Origin: Acinetobacter kyonggiensis
GTDB taxonomy: Bacteria; Pseudomonadota; Gammaproteobacteria; Pseudomonadales; Moraxellaceae
Length of the DNA stretch: 64,000 nt
Direction: 5' to 3'
Assembly (NCBI RefSeq): GCF_900107285.1
Contig: NZ_FNPK01000001.1
Coordinates: forward strand, 310,001 to 374,000
The translations under genes were made by a program, and so were the position numbers. This document shows positions 61,158 through 64,000 of this stretch, one piece after another (within the stretch, counting starts at the first letter, position 1; each line of letters starts with the position of its first letter). The notes beneath the pieces were generated by a model that was given only the letters and a program-made list of their open reading frames with translations, was not told where the DNA came from and made no database searches.

Positions 61158-61330
61158 TGGATGTCCCCCTGCATAGCATTGAGGGCTGATTTTAGAACGT
61201 TGCGATTAAAATCGGCGAATATTTCCTGAGCAATATTCGGTATAATTTTTGCGTACGAATTGATGTGTTCGGAGCGACGACAACCACTACCCATGTTGAT
61301 TCATTTGTTGGAAAACAGATTTTTAGTATA
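61158..61330 (-). other. Structured leader upstream of the TerC gene
   Basis: No gene is seen in 61158-61491. On the minus strand a -10-like TATACT (about 61325-61330) would give a leader of roughly 160 bases. It contains a perfect 8-bp hairpin (CGAATATT 61216-61223, AATATTCG 61232-61239). TerC-family genes are often controlled by yybP-ykoY manganese riboswitches, but I could not identify that aptamer's conserved core here. Confidence 0.3.
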
Positions 61331-61491
61331 GGCAAGATGGCGTAAAAATTCATCCTTTTTTCAATGTGTCGCGCTTTTCTCTCCACACCTGTTAACAATT
61401 TTTGCAAAATGAGTTTATTTTAGTCCATGCTTTGTCATATTTTCTGCGTAAGCTAGAGCATGAAAAAATAAAATGCTATGGTAAAAATATA

Positions 61492-62115
61492 ATGATGACC
61501 AGTGTATTAAAAATGACTCCAAAACATAAAAATCCGATGCCTAAAACAACTCAAGCGTTAATTGCTCTCTATTGCGGTTCCCGTTCTGGTAATAAACCTA
61601 TTTATACAGAAAAAGCGATTGCTCTAGCTCAAGGTCTTGCAGATCAAGGTTTTGGACTGGTCTATGGTGGCGCAAGTATTGGTCTTATGGGGCAAGTCGC
61701 CAATGCCGTCATACAACATGGCGGTCAAACCGTTGGGGTCATTCCTGAATTTATGCTCGATTATGAAATTGCACACCATCAACTCACTGAGTTACACATC
61801 GTCAAAAATATGCATGAACGTAAGGCGATGATGGCCGAGCGTGCCAGTGCTTTTGTCGCACTTCCAGGGGGCTTAGGTACTTTTGAAGAAATTTTAGAAG
61901 TGGCCACTTGGGGACAGTTAAATCAACACCAAAAACCCATGATGCTATACAACGTGAATGGTTTCTATGATGCTTTAATTGCGCAGCTTGATCATGCCGT
62001 TGAGGAAGGATTTTTACCGCCGCAGCATCGGGCAAAATTGATTATTTGTAATCATGCAGACCAAATTATCAATGCAATTAAAAATTTAAGCGCTCCAAAA
62101 CACTTTGCTATTTAA
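61492..62115 (+). CDS. LOG-family (TIGR00730) nucleotide phosphoribohydrolase
   Basis: Lysine-decarboxylase-like Rossmann protein with the family signature PGGLGTFEEILE (about residues 121-132) and GLVYGGASIGLMGQVANAV. Relatives release bases from nucleotide monophosphates (AMP or cytokinin ribotides). I begin at the ATG at 61492, which removes a 30-residue extension that looks untranslated; ATG 61513 and 61540 are alternatives. It faces the PiT transporter convergently across the second MITE-like copy. Confidence 0.85.
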   Translation: MMTSVLKMTPKHKNPMPKTTQALIALYCGSRSGNKPIYTEKAIALAQGLADQGFGLVYGGASIGLMGQVANAVIQHGGQTVGVIPEFMLDYEIAHHQLTELHIVKNMHERKAMMAERASAFVALPGGLGTFEEILEVATWGQLNQHQKPMMLYNVNGFYDALIAQLDHAVEEGFLPPQHRAKLIICNHADQIINAIKNLSAPKHFAI

Positions 62116-62153
62116 ATGCGTGCAGTAACAATAAAAAAGCGAGCTTATAGCTT

Positions 62154-62523
62154 TAATGCGAGTCAGTTAAGGGGTTTTACAATTAACTCCTTAGCTTTTT
62201 AGCTTTTTAGCTTTTTAGCTTTTTAGCTAATCACTACGGAGTCTTATATTTTTAAATCAAATACTTGGAGCTCATTTATTACTTTGGATAAGCCCAAATG
62301 AGAAGCCTCAAAATATATTTTGAGTTCGCAAGAAAGGCATCTTGCGGCGCAGTGCGCCTCACCGCAAAACTCGTCAAATACTTTTTATTGATCAAGTAAT
62401 CGCAGAAACCTTACTTTTCAAAGTAGTCTTGCCTCGAACAGTTGCGAATGACATTTCCACGTATCTAATAACATCATGAATTTAAAATAAAAAAACTAAT
62501 CCACTTCTTAACTAATCGCATTA
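62154..62523 (-). mobile_element. MITE-like non-coding element, copy B (370 bp)
   Basis: It is homologous to 25178-25510 in opposite orientation. Ends: TAATGCGAGTCAGTTAAG (62154) and CTTAACTAATCGCATTA (ending 62523), an inverted pair with few mismatches. The conserved core complementary to GACGAGTTTTGCGGTGAGGC is at 62356-62375 and the GGCGC/GCGCC hairpin at 62346-62358. It is longer than copy A because of a longer hairpin (62307-62324) and a tandem AGCTTTTT array (62193-62228). It fills most of the 443-bp gap 62116-62558. No reading frame is supported. Confidence 0.85.
62193..62228 (+). repeat. Tandem AGCTTTTT array, 4.5 copies, inside copy B
   Basis: Four exact 8-bp units plus AGCT lie near one end of the element. 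Copy A has the equivalent of a single unit (CTAAAAAGT) at the same place. Confidence 0.9.
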
Positions 62524-62558
62524 AGCTCGTGGTTCGCTTTTTTTGAAGCATTAATCTA

Positions 62559-63524
62559 TTAACCTGAGATGACTTGATAAAACCACGGCAAAGTAGTGGC
62601 TAGAACAATACTCATGATTAAACCCACCATCAACTTCATTGCATCCTTACTCACATTACGCGAAGTTCGGTATTTATTCACTTCAGCCAGATGCATAGAC
62701 AGGGCAAATTCACGACCTGCGAGTAAACCTAAGAATACCCAAGTGGTACTCATTGGAATATTACTCCACTCTTTAAAGACCAATAAAATTAAGGCATAAA
62801 TAAAATCAATAATGGTCGCTGAACGAATATCTGCCACCCCAGTTTTGGTGTCGATAATTTTTTGGATGGCTCCACCACGTTGGTAGAAAATCATCCCTAA
62901 TAAAGCCACGAATACAGAAATGGCAAAAACTAGAAATTCAAACGGAACTTGACGCGGCACATAGACAAAAATATTGGCTAAATCTTGAATTAACCATTGG
63001 CTCCACAGAAACGCTGTGGAGACCCATTGCAATCCAATCCAGATATGAGACGGTTTATGATCGCGCGTTTTACTGAAATAAACCGAAATCCCTTTAATCA
63101 CAAAGCGATAGATAATGATAGCCACCACAAAAGCAACGGCATAGCCCATCATCGACTTGGTCAGCATGGCTCCCAAACTGCTTGGTGAAAAAATGGTCAA
63201 AACTAAAAATGTGGTACTGACAGGAATCCCATACTTGGTTAACAGAATCAGCAATATAGGCGGAACAATGTACAGCCAAGTAATTCCTGACTCAGGAAAA
63301 GGAATGGTTTCAAGACGACCATAAGATGCATCACCTACGCCCGAGGCATACCAACCATACATTAACACCACGCTTAAAATACTGCTGGTATAAAGCCACA
63401 ACACCCACCAAGGACGATGGGCATTGGATGAAATAAAAGTACCTAAGGTTTGTGGTACATCATTTCCAACAATTGAATAGGCAGCTAAACAGAAACCAAC
63501 AATCATCAAAATTTCGATTGTCAT
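62559..63524 (-). CDS. PiT-family inorganic phosphate transporter
   Basis: Low-affinity metal-phosphate symporter family. About nine membrane helices, with the duplicated PiT signature visible as YSIVGNDVPQTLGTFISS near the N-terminus and FKEWSNIPMSTTWVFLGLLA near the C-terminus. I start at ATG 63524 (MTIEILMIVGFCLA) with AGGT upstream, giving 321 residues, shorter than the ~420-500 of PitA, so it is a compact member. The split terminator lies downstream. Confidence 0.8.
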   Translation of the reverse strand: MTIEILMIVGFCLAAYSIVGNDVPQTLGTFISSNAHRPWWVLWLYTSSILSVVLMYGWYASGVGDASYGRLETIPFPESGITWLYIVPPILLILLTKYGIPVSTTFLVLTIFSPSSLGAMLTKSMMGYAVAFVVAIIIYRFVIKGISVYFSKTRDHKPSHIWIGLQWVSTAFLWSQWLIQDLANIFVYVPRQVPFEFLVFAISVFVALLGMIFYQRGGAIQKIIDTKTGVADIRSATIIDFIYALILLVFKEWSNIPMSTTWVFLGLLAGREFALSMHLAEVNKYRTSRNVSKDAMKLMVGLIMSIVLATTLPWFYQVISG

Positions 63525-63648
63525 AAAAACAAAACCTTTTTCACCAATGAAAAGCCCCATCCAATACGACGAATGAGTTGCGCAAGATTATGACAGTTTT
63601 GTGTCACTTTAATCACATCACAGTAACAAGGTTTTGTTACACAACACA

Positions 63649-63676
63649 AAAAAAGAGCAACCTTATGCTCTTTTTT
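63649..63676. terminator. Intrinsic terminator
   Basis: AAAAAGAGCA pairs with TGCTCTTTTT around six bases, 12 bases past the stop of the minus-strand partial gene at the window edge. Confidence 0.88.
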
Positions 63677-63687
63677 CTCACGGTGGA

Positions 63688-64000
63688 TTAGTTTAACTTC
63701 ACTTGATAAATTGCAGTTGAACCACTCACTTCATTGCCCACCACCAAAAGTGGCTGTCCATTTGGTGAGTCTTTCGCCGCAATAAAAATTAAACTTTCTG
63801 GCCCTAAATCCCCTTGTTTATTCGGTGCCTCAGTCATTTTTCGGTCATTAAAATATTGAACGAACTGTCCTTTTTTCGGCTGACTAATATCATAAACCAT
63901 GATACCGCTTTGACGTTCAAGCCCAATAAATGCAAAGGTTTTATTGCCAATTTTACCCAATGCAACGCCTTCAGGTTCAGGGCCTTTGTTGTCACTACGG
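63688..64000 (-). CDS. Choice-of-anchor I domain protein, C-terminal part (cut by window edge)
   Basis: The frame is open to the right edge of the window. The visible ~103 residues start RSDNKGPEPEGVALGKIGNK and continue FAFIGLERQSGIMVYDIS...GDLGPESLIFI...LLVVGNEVSGSTAIYQVKLN. This is the beta-propeller-like C-terminus of the secreted choice-of-anchor-I (esterase/phosphatase-like) family. The true start lies outside. Function is unknown; family members are exported. Confidence 0.8.
   Translation of the reverse strand, partial: RSDNKGPEPEGVALGKIGNKTFAFIGLERQSGIMVYDISQPKKGQFVQYFNDRKMTEAPNKQGDLGPESLIFIAAKDSPNGQPLLVVGNEVSGSTAIYQVKLN

Larger units (their letters stand above)
62133..62543. terminator. 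Intrinsic terminator split by MITE-like copy B
   Basis: AAAAAAGCGAGCTTATAGCT starts at 62133 and GCTTTTTTT follows the element at 62536. Joined directly they form AAAAAAGC-g-AGCT-tat-AGCT-t-GCTTTTTT, a strong bidirectional terminator for the convergent LOG and PiT genes. Confidence 0.65.

Noticed and set aside
61158-61330. yybP-ykoY manganese riboswitch call
   Set aside because: A GGGTAGTGG stretch is suggestive but the conserved aptamer core could not be confirmed; kept only as an untyped structured leader.

Overview
The window reads as chromosomal DNA of an Acinetobacter species (Moraxellaceae, Gammaproteobacteria). The coding sequence is AT-rich, and the gene orders are ones I associate with that genus: nrdR-ribD-adenine methyltransferase-ribE, gacA-pilS-pilR next to pbpG, xerD-dsbC-hom-thrC, and murD-ftsW away from the rest of the division cluster. 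This is recognition from protein sequence and order; no database search was run.

Layout. 0-5 kb: a three-gene FUSC/DUF1656/HlyD efflux operon (minus strand), a divergent IclR regulator and a possible Fur-controlled small RNA. 5-13 kb: phoU with a Pho box, a lipoprotein, TPP-riboswitch-controlled thiC, nudF-cpdA and dksA-gluQ. 13-22.7 kb: ftsW-murD, the Fur-controlled feoA-feoB-DUF6587 iron operon, then xerD-dsbC-hom-thrC. 22.7-25.5 kb: the main accessory patch, with a gene of unknown function split by an IS630-family element, a conserved hypothetical gene and a 333-bp MITE-like element. 25.5-37.5 kb: pbpG, gacA, pilS-pilR, a C-terminal processing protease, gpmI, lptG/lptF and the divergent pepA-holC. 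37.5-47.4 kb: small unknown genes, dedA, the rib/methyltransferase/nrdR operon, glnK-amtB, ubiK, comM and a GNAT acetyltransferase. 47.4-51 kb: outer-membrane proteins (TorF-like porin, a decayed TorF paralogue, OprD-family porin). 51-64 kb: ppa, MAPEG, fadD, parC, niaP, a TRIC-like channel, YchJ, a TerC-CBS protein, a LOG protein, a second copy of the MITE-like element, a PiT-family transporter and a partial choice-of-anchor-I gene cut by the window edge.

Regulation visible in the DNA. Three -24/-12 (sigma-54) promoters precede glnK, amtB and the TorF porin, so the porin looks like part of the nitrogen-limitation regulon. A Pho box precedes phoU, Fur boxes precede feoA, and a TPP riboswitch precedes thiC.

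Most of the window is housekeeping genome, and I found no defence system, prophage, CRISPR array, tRNA or rRNA. The most interesting unexplained structure is a pair of homologous non-coding elements (25178-25510 and 62154-62523, opposite orientations). They have 17-18-bp terminal inverted repeats, and each is inserted in the loop of an intrinsic terminator, one with an exact 11-bp target duplication. Their internal hairpins differ in sequence between copies but keep the ability to fold.
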